Source: Tepidiphilus sp.
GTDB taxonomy: Bacteria; Pseudomonadota; Gammaproteobacteria; Burkholderiales; Rhodocyclaceae
Length of the DNA stretch: 16,956 nucleotides
NCBI GenBank assembly: GCA_028684345.1
Contig: JAQUGB010000007.1
Coordinates: forward strand, 8,197 to 25,152
Direction of reading: 5' to 3'
Shown piece by piece: positions 7,350 through 14,445 of the stretch. Every line of letters starts with the position of its first letter. Positions within the stretch are counted from its first letter, which is position 1. Under the pieces are notes generated by a model. It searched no databases, was not told the DNA's origin, and saw nothing but the letters and a program-made list of their open reading frames with translations. Made by a program: the position numbers and the translations under genes.

Positions 7350-8021
7350 TCAGCCTTGACCCTGCTGATCGACGATGGGCACGAGCAAAATCTCCACACG
7401 GCGGTTCTTGGCCCGACCCTCGGGGGTGCGGTTGTCGGCGATGGGTCGGGTAGCGCCGAATCCCACGGTCTGGATGCGATTGGTCGGCACGCCGCGCTGG
7501 ATGAGGTAGCTCGCCACCGCCTGGGCGCGGTTCTCCGACAGCGTCTGGTTGAATGCCGCCGAGCCGGTGGAGTCGGTGTGCCCTTCGATGCGCACGATGG
7601 TGTTCGGATACTGCTGCAGGCTCTGGGCGAGCTGGTCGAGCACGCCCATGAACTGCGGCTGCAGGGTGGCGCTACCCGTTTGGAACGTGATGGCCTCGGG
7701 GGCTTGCAGGCGGATCGTATCGCCCTGACGCTGGATTTCGACGCCGGTGCTGGCCATTTGGCGGCGCAGCTCCGCTTCCTGCTGGTCCATTTGTCGGCCG
7801 ATGAGGCCGCCTACGGTGGCGCCCACCGCGGCGCCGATGAGCGTGCCACCGGTTTTGGCATTGTCGCTGGCAACGACTCTACCGAGTACGCCGCCTGCTA
7901 CGGCGCCGATGGTGGCGCCGGTGGCGGTCTTCGCATGCTCGCCGCGGTAGGGGTTCTCGGCACAAGCCGTGAGCAGCACGGTGGCGCCGAGCAGGAGAAG
8001 GGGAAATCTCGTCTCGTTCAT
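7350..8021 (-). CDS. OmpA-family peptidoglycan-binding lipoprotein (YiaD-like)
   Basis: A 223-residue envelope lipoprotein. A hydrophobic signal (residues 6-19) ends in the lipobox LTAC with Cys20, so it should be lipidated after signal peptidase II cleavage. A glycine-rich stretch follows (about 32-76: ATGATIGAVAGGVLGRV and GTLIGAAVGATVGGLIG), typical of the YMGG/glycine-zipper segment of YiaD-like proteins. The OmpA C-terminal domain (about 105-215) shows GHTDSTGSAAFNQ, LSENRAQAV and GFGATRPIADN ending in GRAKNRRVEI, including the Asp and Arg that bind diaminopimelate. The family anchors the outer membrane to the cell wall. I trimmed the frame to the ATG at 8019-8021 because the signal peptide begins there; an in-frame ATG at 8060 adds 13 polar residues. 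It lies 38 bases downstream of aceK on the same strand, possibly cotranscribed. Confidence 0.93.
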   Translation of the reverse strand: MNETRFPLLLLGATVLLTACAENPYRGEHAKTATGATIGAVAGGVLGRVVASDNAKTGGTLIGAAVGATVGGLIGRQMDQQEAELRRQMASTGVEIQRQGDTIRLQAPEAITFQTGSATLQPQFMGVLDQLAQSLQQYPNTIVRIEGHTDSTGSAAFNQTLSENRAQAVASYLIQRGVPTNRIQTVGFGATRPIADNRTPEGRAKNRRVEILLVPIVDQQGQG

Positions 8022-8059
8022 GGCAGTTCGTCCCGTTGGGATCGTTTCATCGCGCCTCA

Positions 8060-9856
8060 TTATGGCATCTCGACGGCAGTTCGGGGTAACGAAGGCTTTC
8101 GCCGTTTCGGTGGGTAGAGATTGCAGAAACGTAACTCCTCGCCGTAGGGGAAGAAATCCTCCACCAACCCGGCGCGGATGCGTCGTTGTACTTCCTGCCA
8201 GAATTGGGGCGTGAGCAGGTCACGGTGGTATTTGAGGAAGGCTTTGCGGATGCGCGGATCGCCCAGGAGGAAGGTGGCGAACTCTTCGGGAAAGACGTCG
8301 AGCGGCCCGGCGCTGTACCAGGCTTCGCTCGAGAACTCCATCTCGGGATGAGGCGCCGGCGGGATGGCGCGGAAATTGACGTCGGTCATGTACTCGATCT
8401 CGTCGTAGTCGTAGAACACGACGCGACCATAGCGGGTGATGCCGAAGTTCTTCCATAGCATGTCGCCGGGGAAGATGTTGGCGATGGCCATCTCGCGGAT
8501 TGCATTGCCGTATTCGCGCACCGCATGTTCGAGCGTCTCCTCGTCGGCATTTTCCAGGTGCAGATTGAGCGGTGTCATGCGCCGTTCGATGTAAAGATGT
8601 TTGATGACGATCTGGTCGCCCTCGATCTCGAAGGAGGAGGAGGCCACCGTACGCAGCTCTTCGAGCAGCTCCGGCGAGAAACGGGCCAACGGCAGGGCCA
8701 CCTGGGAGAATTCCAGAGTGTCGGCCATGCGCCCGACCCGGTCGACGCGCTTGACCATGAGATATTTCTGCCGCACCGTTTCGCGGTCGATGTTCTTGCT
8801 GCTGCCGAAGACGTCCTTGATGATCTTGAAGACGTAAGGGAAAGAGGGTAGGGTGAAGACGAGCATCACCATCCCCTTGATGCCGGGGGCGATGATGAAG
8901 TGGTCGTTCGAGTGGCGCAGATGGGCGATGAGATCGCGGAAGAACATCGTCTTACCCTGCTTGCCCAGCCCCAGCATGGTGTAGAGCTCGGAGCGCGGTT
9001 TGTTGGGCATGATGGAACGCAGGAAATTGACATAGCCCGAAGGCACTTCCATGTCGACGAGGAAGTAGGCGCGCGACAGCGAAAAGAGCACCGAGATGCG
9101 CCAGGCTTCGAGCAGGATGGCGTCGACCACCAGCATGCCCGATTTGCCGTGGCGCACGGCCACCGCGAAGGGGTATTCCTGGTGCCCATTGATCGCTTTG
9201 CCGATGACGTAGGCGGTCTTGTTGCGGTAGAAAGCAGAGTAGAGCACCTGGATTTGCGCGTTAACCTCCGGGGCCGGCCAGCGTCCGCCCAGATGGCGCT
9301 TGACGGTGCGCAGGATATGGACGACGTCGCGGTCCAGATGCTCGAAAGGCCGTTGCCAGTCGAAATCTTCGAGGATGCGCCGGATGGTGCGTCGCAGCCC
9401 CTCTTCCTTGGGATAGTAACTGGTATAGACGGGCGGGTAGGATTCGATGTATTCAGTGGAGATCGCCGGGCGGGCGAAAATGTATTGATTGTTGAAGTAG
9501 CTGCGATGCAGGATTTTCGTCGTCACCGAATTGAAGAAGGTCTCGGCGAGTTCCGGTTGCTTGTGTTCGAGCAAATGGCCGATGTAGTGCAGCTTCACTT
9601 GCTGCCAGATCGCATCGTCGAGGTTGGCGATGTCGAACTCGCGGCGCAGGCGCTCGACGGTCTCCTCGACGCGCCGGTCGTAGAATTCCACGCGCTCTCG
9701 TACCGCTTCGAGCAACTTGGACCAGTCTCCGGCTTCGAACAGTTCTTTTGCTCGTCCCGAGGTGGCGCGGAAGATTCGATAATGACGATCAAACCCCTCG
9801 ATCATCATCTGGGCCATGGTCTCGGCGATACGTTCGGGCGGCAGAGGGTACTGCAT
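8060..9856 (-). CDS. aceK: Isocitrate dehydrogenase kinase/phosphatase
   Basis: Bifunctional cytoplasmic enzyme that phosphorylates and dephosphorylates isocitrate dehydrogenase, and so sets flux between the TCA cycle and the glyoxylate shunt. The 598 residues match the usual AceK length. The ATP-binding stretch APGIKGMVMLVFTLPSFPYV (323-342) is followed by FKIIKD with Lys344. The catalytic part shows FPGDMLWKNFGITR with Asp465 and VVFYDYDEI with Asp483, matching the residues used for both activities in E. coli AceK. The open frame extends 105 codons further upstream. The true start is most likely the ATG at 9854-9856, because it has a GAGGAG about 8 bases upstream and gives the family N-terminus (MQYPLPPERIAETM). 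The gene diverges from icd, its substrate's gene, instead of sitting in an aceBAK operon. Confidence 0.97.
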   Translation of the reverse strand: MQYPLPPERIAETMAQMMIEGFDRHYRIFRATSGRAKELFEAGDWSKLLEAVRERVEFYDRRVEETVERLRREFDIANLDDAIWQQVKLHYIGHLLEHKQPELAETFFNSVTTKILHRSYFNNQYIFARPAISTEYIESYPPVYTSYYPKEEGLRRTIRRILEDFDWQRPFEHLDRDVVHILRTVKRHLGGRWPAPEVNAQIQVLYSAFYRNKTAYVIGKAINGHQEYPFAVAVRHGKSGMLVVDAILLEAWRISVLFSLSRAYFLVDMEVPSGYVNFLRSIMPNKPRSELYTMLGLGKQGKTMFFRDLIAHLRHSNDHFIIAPGIKGMVMLVFTLPSFPYVFKIIKDVFGSSKNIDRETVRQKYLMVKRVDRVGRMADTLEFSQVALPLARFSPELLEELRTVASSSFEIEGDQIVIKHLYIERRMTPLNLHLENADEETLEHAVREYGNAIREMAIANIFPGDMLWKNFGITRYGRVVFYDYDEIEYMTDVNFRAIPPAPHPEMEFSSEAWYSAGPLDVFPEEFATFLLGDPRIRKAFLKYHRDLLTPQFWQEVQRRIRAGLVEDFFPYGEELRFCNLYPPKRRKPSLPRTAVEMP

Positions 9857-10201
9857 CGCGTCTACTCCTCGTCTTGGAAGGACGACAACGGGGTGTCTCG
9901 AAAAATCGCCGCGAGCCTTCATTGGGCAGGGCAGCGTGAGTGCGTGGGATGCGATCCCGGTCGAATCGACGCACGGGCATCCGGCCATCACACCCTGCCA
10001 TGTGGCCGCGCGGGTCGTTGTTCGAAGTGTTCGATGATACCTTGCGGCTGAGGTGGCTGGGGGCGGCGTTCTTTCGGATCGTGGAATTTTATTGGATAAT
10101 ACGAAACGGTGGCGCCCTGGGGCGCTGGAAGATGCGGGGCGGAGGCTGCGGGTGAGCTGTGGCCGTCGCATGCCGCGATGATGACATCAGGGAGAATGAC
10201 C
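9857..10201. promoter_or_regulatory. aceK-icd divergent control region (345 bases)
   Basis: No gene was found in this stretch; short frames here are extensions of aceK and icd without ribosome binding sites. It must hold the promoters of both genes. For icd the best -10 candidate is GATAAT at 10095-10100, with only a weak -35. A perfect inverted repeat, GCGCCC-TG-GGGCGC (10112-10125), sits just after the predicted transcription start, so it could be an operator or a leader hairpin. On the aceK side, GAGGAG (complement of 9865-9870) is the ribosome binding site. No clear aceK promoter was recognised. Confidence 0.5.
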
Positions 10202-11446
10202 GTGAGCGAATCCAAGATCGAGGTACCTGCGGGTGGCCAGAAAATCGTATTGGGGCAGCCCATCCCCGACAATCCCATCGTGCCTTACATCGAAGGCGAT
10301 GGCATCGGGATCGACATTACGCCGGTGATGATCAAGGTCATCGACGCGGCCGTCGAGAAAGCCTATGGCGGCAAGCGCAAGATCCACTGGATGGAAGTCT
10401 ACGCCGGCGAGAAAGCCACGCGCGTCTATGGGCCCGACCAGTGGTTGCCGGAAGAAACGCTCGCGGCGCTCAAGGAATTCGCCGTTTCCATCAAGGGGCC
10501 GATGACCACGCCGGTGGGCGGCGGCATCCGCTCGCTCAACGTGGCGCTGCGCCAGGAGATGGATCTCTATCAATGCATCCGTCCGGTGCGCTACTTCAAC
10601 GGCGTGCCTTCGCCGGTCAAGCGTCCCGAGCTCGTCGACATGGTGATCTTCCGTGAGAATACGGAGGACATCTACGCCGGCATCGAATGGCCGGCCCAGT
10701 CCGACGGTGCGCGCAAGGTGATCGACTTCCTGCAGAACGAAATGGGCGTGAAGAAAATCCGTTTCCCCGAAACCTCGGGAATCGGGATCAAGCCCGTGTC
10801 GATCGAGGGCACCACACGCCTGGTGCGTGCGGCGATCCAGTACGCCATCGACAACGACCGCAAGTCGGTGACCCTCGTGCACAAGGGCAACATCATGAAG
10901 TTCACCGAAGGGCTCTTCCGTGACGTGGGCTACCGCGTGGCGCAGGAGCAATTCGGCGCCCAGCCGATCGACGGCGGCCCATGGTGCAAGTTCACCAACC
11001 CGAAAACGGGCCGCGAGATCGTGGTCAAGGACGCGATCGCCGACGCCTTCCTGCAGCAGATCCTGCTGCGTCCGGCCGAATACGACGTGATCGCCACGCT
11101 CAATCTCAACGGCGACTACATTTCGGACGCGCTGGCGGCGCAGGTGGGCGGCATCGGCATCGCCCCGGGGGCGAACGTCGGCGACCTGTACGCCGTGTTC
11201 GAAGCCACGCACGGCACGGCGCCGAAGTACGCCGGCCTCGACAAGGTGAACCCCGGCTCGCTCATCCTCTCGGCCGAAATGATGCTGCGCTTCTTCGACT
11301 GGAAAGAAGCGGCGGATCTGGTCATCAAGGCGATGGAGCGTACCATCCAAGACAAGATCGTCACCTACGACTTCGCCCGGCTCATGGAAGGAGCCACCGA
11401 AGTGAGCTGTTCCGGCTTCGGCGAGGCGATGATCGAACGCATGTGA
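10202..11446 (+). CDS. icd: Isocitrate dehydrogenase (NADP+), homodimeric, E. coli type
   Basis: Oxidatively decarboxylates isocitrate to 2-oxoglutarate with NADP+ in the TCA cycle. At 414 residues it is close to E. coli Icd (416). The AceK target loop is present as GGGIRSLNVALRQ (107-119); Ser111 corresponds to the regulatory E. coli Ser113. NADP preference is supported by Lys342 and Tyr343 in HGTAPKYAGLDKVNP and by Tyr389 and Arg393 in VTYDFARLMEG, matching E. coli K344, Y345, Y391 and R395. Metal-binding Asp residues lie in NGDYISDALAAQ (303-314). The GTG at 10202 is preferred: AGGGAG (10189-10194) lies 7 bases upstream, whereas it is only 1 base from the ATG at 10196, which would add two residues. 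The gene ends at an intrinsic terminator, so it is probably monocistronic. Confidence 0.97.
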   Translation: MSESKIEVPAGGQKIVLGQPIPDNPIVPYIEGDGIGIDITPVMIKVIDAAVEKAYGGKRKIHWMEVYAGEKATRVYGPDQWLPEETLAALKEFAVSIKGPMTTPVGGGIRSLNVALRQEMDLYQCIRPVRYFNGVPSPVKRPELVDMVIFRENTEDIYAGIEWPAQSDGARKVIDFLQNEMGVKKIRFPETSGIGIKPVSIEGTTRLVRAAIQYAIDNDRKSVTLVHKGNIMKFTEGLFRDVGYRVAQEQFGAQPIDGGPWCKFTNPKTGREIVVKDAIADAFLQQILLRPAEYDVIATLNLNGDYISDALAAQVGGIGIAPGANVGDLYAVFEATHGTAPKYAGLDKVNPGSLILSAEMMLRFFDWKEAADLVIKAMERTIQDKIVTYDFARLMEGATEVSCSGFGEAMIERM

Positions 11447-11470
11447 TCCTGGCTTCGTGCGCAGCGCAGA

Positions 11471-11498
11471 AAAAAACCCGCCGCAAGGCGGGTTTTTT
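11471..11498 (+). terminator. Rho-independent terminator after icd
   Basis: A perfect 12-bp stem (AAAAAACCCGCC against GGCGGGTTTTTT) with a GCAA tetraloop begins 24 bases after the icd stop. The A-run and T-run on either side make it potentially bidirectional. It separates icd from the symporter operon. Confidence 0.95.
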
Positions 11499-11502
11499 CT
11501 TC

Positions 11503-11562
11503 TGTAAGTTTTATGTAAGCGGATATTTATACGATTGATAGGGTCGGGGTGGCATCGATGCC
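11503..11562 (+). promoter_or_regulatory. Upstream control region of the symporter operon
   Basis: This AT-rich stretch between the icd terminator and the DUF4212 gene has two ordered elements. One is a direct repeat of TGTAAG at 11503-11508 and 11514-11519, an 11-bp period or one helical turn. The other is a perfect 12-bp palindrome, GGCATCGATGCC, at 11551-11562. A convincing -10/-35 pair was not found; TATACG at 11528-11533 is the best -10 guess. The repeat resembles a tandem activator site and the palindrome a dimer site, but no regulator can be named. Confidence 0.35.
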
Positions 11563-11609
11563 CGGGCTCGACACTCTTTTGCTACCGAAGAGGATGAAGG
11601 AGATGGAAA

Positions 11610-11864
11610 ATGAATAAATCGCCGCAAGCTTACTGGTCGGCGACCCTGCGATTGATCTCGATCGTCCTGGTCGTCTGGTTCATCGTGTCTTACCTCGCGG
11701 GAATCATCCTTGCGCCCGCGCTCAACTCGATCCAGCTCGGCGGCTATCCGCTCGGGTTCTGGTTCGCCCATCAAGGATCGATGTATGTCTTCGTCGCATT
11801 GATCTTCTACTACGCCTACGCGATGAACAAGATTGATCGCGAATTCGATGTGCACGAAGAATAA
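11610..11864 (+). CDS. DUF4212 sodium/substrate symporter small subunit
   Basis: An 84-residue membrane protein with two helices (about 15-37 and 50-70) and the conserved core ALNSIQLGGYPLGFWFAHQG. This matches the small-subunit family (DUF4212) that accompanies VC_2705-type sodium:solute symporters. The small subunit is thought to assemble with the large subunit in the inner membrane. An AAGGAG ribosome binding site sits about 7 bases before the ATG. The large subunit gene starts 12 bases after its stop, so the two are in one operon. A diverged second copy of this family is encoded at 14158-14445 on the other strand. Confidence 0.93.
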   Translation: MNKSPQAYWSATLRLISIVLVVWFIVSYLAGIILAPALNSIQLGGYPLGFWFAHQGSMYVFVALIFYYAYAMNKIDREFDVHEE

Positions 11865-11876
11865 GGAGCGACGATC

Positions 11877-13676
11877 ATGTCCGTGCAAGCTTGGATTTAC
11901 TTGATGGTGGGACTGTCGTTCTCGCTGTACATCGGCATTGCGATCTGGAGCCGGGCGGGATCGACGGCGGAATACTACGTGGCCGGCGGCCAGGTCAATC
12001 CCGTGATGAACGGCATGGCCACCGCCGCCGACTGGATGAGCGCCGCTTCCTTCATCTCCATGGCTGGCATCATTTCGACCATGGGCTACGGCGGGGCGCT
12101 GTTTCTCATGGGCTGGACCGGCGGCTACGTCTTGCTGGCGATGCTGCTCGCGCCTTATCTGCGCAAGTTCGGCAAATTTACGGTGCCGCAGTTCATCGGT
12201 GACCGGTTTTATTCGAAGAGCGCAGCGGTGGTGGCGGTGATCTGCCTGCTGGTGGCCTCGATCACCTACATCATCGGCCAGATGACCGGCGTGGGTGTGG
12301 CTTTTTCGCGCTTCCTCAACGTGTCGAACGAAGTCGGTATCTACATCGGGATGGCGATCGTTTTCCTGTACGCCGTGTTCGGCGGCATGAAAGGCATCAC
12401 CTACACCCAGGTGGCCCAGTATGTCGTGCTGATCATCGCCTACACGGTCCCGGCGATCTTCATCTCGCTGATGCTCACCGGCAATCCGATCCCGCAGCTC
12501 GGGCTCGGGTCCAAGCTCCCTGGCAGTGATCTGTATTTGCTCGAGCGGCTCGATCAGATCGTCACCGACCTCGGCTTTGGCAAGTACACCACCTCGGTGC
12601 CCGGCAGCTACCTCAACATGTTCATGTATACGCTGTCGCTGATGATCGGCACGGCCGGTCTGCCGCACGTGATCATGCGCTTCTTCACGGTGCCGAAAGT
12701 GCGTGACGCGCGCATGTCCGCGGGTTGGGCGCTGGTGTTCATCGCCATTCTCTACACCACGGCCCCGGCGGTGGCGGCGATGGCGCGCTACAACCTCCTG
12801 TCCACCGTCTACCCGGCCGCGCTGGAGAACAAGCCGCTGGTGGCTCCGGATCAGGGCATTCGCTACGACGAGCGCCCCGACTGGTTCAAGCGCTGGGAGC
12901 AGACGGGTCTGCTGAAATTCTCGGACAAGAACGGGGACGGGCGCATCCAGCACTACAACGACAAGAACCCCGCGCTTCAGGAGAAAGCCGAGCAGGTGGG
13001 CTGGAAAGGCAACGAGCTCAACGTCAATGCCGACATCATCGTCATGGCCAACCCGGAGATCGCCATGCTGCCTGGCTGGGTGATCGGTCTGGTGGCGGCA
13101 GGGGCGCTCGCAGCGGCGCTGTCGACCGCGGCGGGCTTGCTGCTGGCGATCTCTTCGGCGATCTCGCACGATCTGGTCAAGGGCGTGTTCAAGCCGGATC
13201 TCGACGAGAAAGGCGAACTGCTCGCCGGACGAACCGCGATGGTGGCGGCCATCCTCGTAGCGGGGTATCTCGGGCTCAATCCTCCGGGCTTTGCGGCCGG
13301 GACCGTGGCTCTTGCCTTCGGGATTGCGGCATCCTCGCTCTTCCCCGCGATCATGATGGGTATTTTCTCCAAGAAGATGAACAAGGAAGGGGCGATCGCC
13401 GGCATGCTCGTCGGTCTGTTCGTCACCCTCTTCTACGTGTTCGCGCACAAAGGCATCTTCTTCATCAAGGGGACCGAATACCTCGGGTTGATCGGTGGGG
13501 CGAACAGCTTCTTCGGGATTACGCCGGAAGCCTTCGGTTCGGTCGGAGCCATCGTGAACTTCATCGTCGCTTTCATCGTCGATAAATTCACCAAAGAGCC
13601 TCCGGCGCATATCCAGGAGCTGGTCGAGAACGTCCGCGTCCCTCGCGGGTCCCAGGTGATCAAGGGCGCCCACTGA
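11877..13676 (+). CDS. Sodium:solute symporter, VC_2705 family large subunit (probable acetate/organic acid uptake)
   Basis: A 599-residue SSS-family inner-membrane transporter with about 13 helices, related to the acetate permease ActP and the monocarboxylate permease MctP. Family motifs include EYYVAGGQVNPVMNGMATAADWMSAASF (32-59, quoted in part: AEYYVAGGQV), FIGDRFYSK (106-114), GGMKGITYTQ (169-178) and ALSTAAGLLLAISSAISHDL (413-432), where SSS proteins carry sodium-site Ser/Thr. A long loop at about 305-398 contains an EF-hand-like DKNGDGRIQ at 350-358. The ribosome binding site AAGGAG precedes the ATG. Acetate as substrate is inferred from the family and from the nearby icd, aceK and aceB; other monocarboxylates are possible. 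Confidence 0.92.
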   Translation: MSVQAWIYLMVGLSFSLYIGIAIWSRAGSTAEYYVAGGQVNPVMNGMATAADWMSAASFISMAGIISTMGYGGALFLMGWTGGYVLLAMLLAPYLRKFGKFTVPQFIGDRFYSKSAAVVAVICLLVASITYIIGQMTGVGVAFSRFLNVSNEVGIYIGMAIVFLYAVFGGMKGITYTQVAQYVVLIIAYTVPAIFISLMLTGNPIPQLGLGSKLPGSDLYLLERLDQIVTDLGFGKYTTSVPGSYLNMFMYTLSLMIGTAGLPHVIMRFFTVPKVRDARMSAGWALVFIAILYTTAPAVAAMARYNLLSTVYPAALENKPLVAPDQGIRYDERPDWFKRWEQTGLLKFSDKNGDGRIQHYNDKNPALQEKAEQVGWKGNELNVNADIIVMANPEIAMLPGWVIGLVAAGALAAALSTAAGLLLAISSAISHDLVKGVFKPDLDEKGELLAGRTAMVAAILVAGYLGLNPPGFAAGTVALAFGIAASSLFPAIMMGIFSKKMNKEGAIAGMLVGLFVTLFYVFAHKGIFFIKGTEYLGLIGGANSFFGITPEAFGSVGAIVNFIVAFIVDKFTKEPPAHIQELVENVRVPRGSQVIKGAH

Positions 13677-13698
13677 GTGCAAGGGTCTTGACCCAAAC

Positions 13699-13724
13699 CC
13701 GCCGGCCCGATCTAGGGCCGGCGG
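13699..13724 (+). terminator. Strong GC hairpin between the symporter and the 130-aa gene
   Basis: A perfect 10-bp stem, CCGCCGGCCC against GGGCCGGCGG, with a GATCTA loop, begins 22 bases after the symporter stop. It is followed by TCTTGCTT, not a real T-run, so it would be a partial terminator or a 3' stabilising structure. A smaller GGGTC-TT-GACCC hairpin (13683-13694) precedes it. The next gene's ribosome binding site starts 10 bases later. Confidence 0.55.
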
Positions 13725-13745
13725 TCTTGCTTGAAGGAGGATCCC

Positions 13746-14138
13746 ATGGCGGACGTCCACGTCGTCGTGAGTTTGGTGCTGAATTGGGTATTGTTTTTGT
13801 CGCTGTTCCCGCTTTCTTTCATTTGGTTGAGGCGGGCGTTTCGTATCCTGTTTCTCAAGGATTTTTCCGAAGTCGCCTTGCGGCGTGGTGAGCCGCCGCC
13901 CAATCCGGAGAAGTATGCGCCTTATACGGCCGTGATCAACCTCGTGGCCGGAGGCATTCTGGTTTATGTCATCTTCGGGGTCATTGCCGTGGGCATGCCT
14001 TTCGGCACCTGGACGGCGATCGCGGGTACCACCCTCTGGATGAAACTCTTCTTCGATTTTGCCTTGGCGCGACAGGCGCACTGGCAGGTCAAACCGCGTA
14101 AGGGTGGGCAGGAGCGCAACCCATCACAGACGGTATAG
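13746..14138 (+). CDS. Unrecognised small integral membrane protein (130 aa)
   Basis: I do not recognise a named family. Three hydrophobic segments are visible at about residues 7-28, 60-82 and 86-107. A basic, proline-rich loop lies between the first two (RRAFRILFLKDFSEVALRRG, then EPPPNPEKYAPYT), and the tail is charged (KPRKGGQERNP). The ATG at 13746 follows an excellent AAGGAGG ribosome binding site; an in-frame TTG at 13731 lies upstream of that site. The gene is the third cistron after the two symporter subunits, behind a GC hairpin, so a role in assembly or function of the symporter is plausible but inferred. It converges on the 14158-14445 gene with only 19 bases between stops. Confidence 0.8.
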   Translation: MADVHVVVSLVLNWVLFLSLFPLSFIWLRRAFRILFLKDFSEVALRRGEPPPNPEKYAPYTAVINLVAGGILVYVIFGVIAVGMPFGTWTAIAGTTLWMKLFFDFALARQAHWQVKPRKGGQERNPSQTV

Positions 14139-14157
14139 TCTCTGCACGCTTTTGGTA

Positions 14158-14445
14158 TCAGCCGTCATCCCGTTCGCCCCAGTGGCGAACTCGCCGTTCC
14201 CATCGGTTGGTGAGTAGTGCATAGACGGTGGCGATCGCGGTGAACAGTATCAAGGATACCGTCGAGAGCAGGAGAAAGCCGAGCGGGACCCCGCCGATGA
14301 GGAGCGTGTTGAGCTCCTCGGCATACCACACTACGCCGAGATTGAAGGCGAGCCACAGGGCGAGTAGCGCCAGCGTGAGCCGACGGGTACGCTGCCAGTA
14401 CCATCGAGCCGCATTTTGGCGGTCGTCGTGCTCGGGTGCATTCAT
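14158..14445 (-). CDS. Diverged DUF4212-like small membrane protein paired with an MFS transporter (95 aa)
   Basis: Two hydrophobic segments (about 23-44 and 49-78) flank ELNTLLIGGVPLGF. A hand alignment with the 84-residue symporter small subunit at 11610-11864 gives roughly 23 identities over about 71 positions with one gap, including YW..T.RL, A..LN, GG.PLGF and YA...N. It is therefore most likely a paralogue. It lacks the HQG that follows PLGF in the canonical copy (STV here). Its ATG overlaps the TGA of the upstream MFS gene (ATGA), with no strong ribosome binding site of its own, so it is translationally coupled to the MFS protein and not to an SSS symporter. DUF485 is a related alternative family. 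Function unknown. Confidence 0.75.
   Translation of the reverse strand: MNAPEHDDRQNAARWYWQRTRRLTLALLALWLAFNLGVVWYAEELNTLLIGGVPLGFLLLSTVSLILFTAIATVYALLTNRWERRVRHWGERDDG

Noticed and set aside
8900..10051. Long plus-strand open frame opposite aceK
   Set aside because: Mirror frame of a strongly supported aceK gene, with no motif and no ribosome binding site.
9857..10171. A 105-codon N-terminal extension of aceK
   Set aside because: The extension is basic and proline-rich without family similarity, while the ATG at 9854-9856 has a good GAGGAG site and gives the normal AceK N-terminus and length.
10187..11350. Long minus-strand open frame opposite icd
   Set aside because: Icd is unmistakable on the plus strand; the reverse frame is a His/Arg/Asp-rich shadow.
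11511..14081. An 856-codon open frame on the minus strand, antisense to the symporter operon
   Set aside because: It is very rich in Arg, His, Asp and Glu, as expected from reading GC-rich membrane-protein genes backwards; it has no recognisable domain, and the plus-strand genes have clear ribosome binding sites and family motifs.
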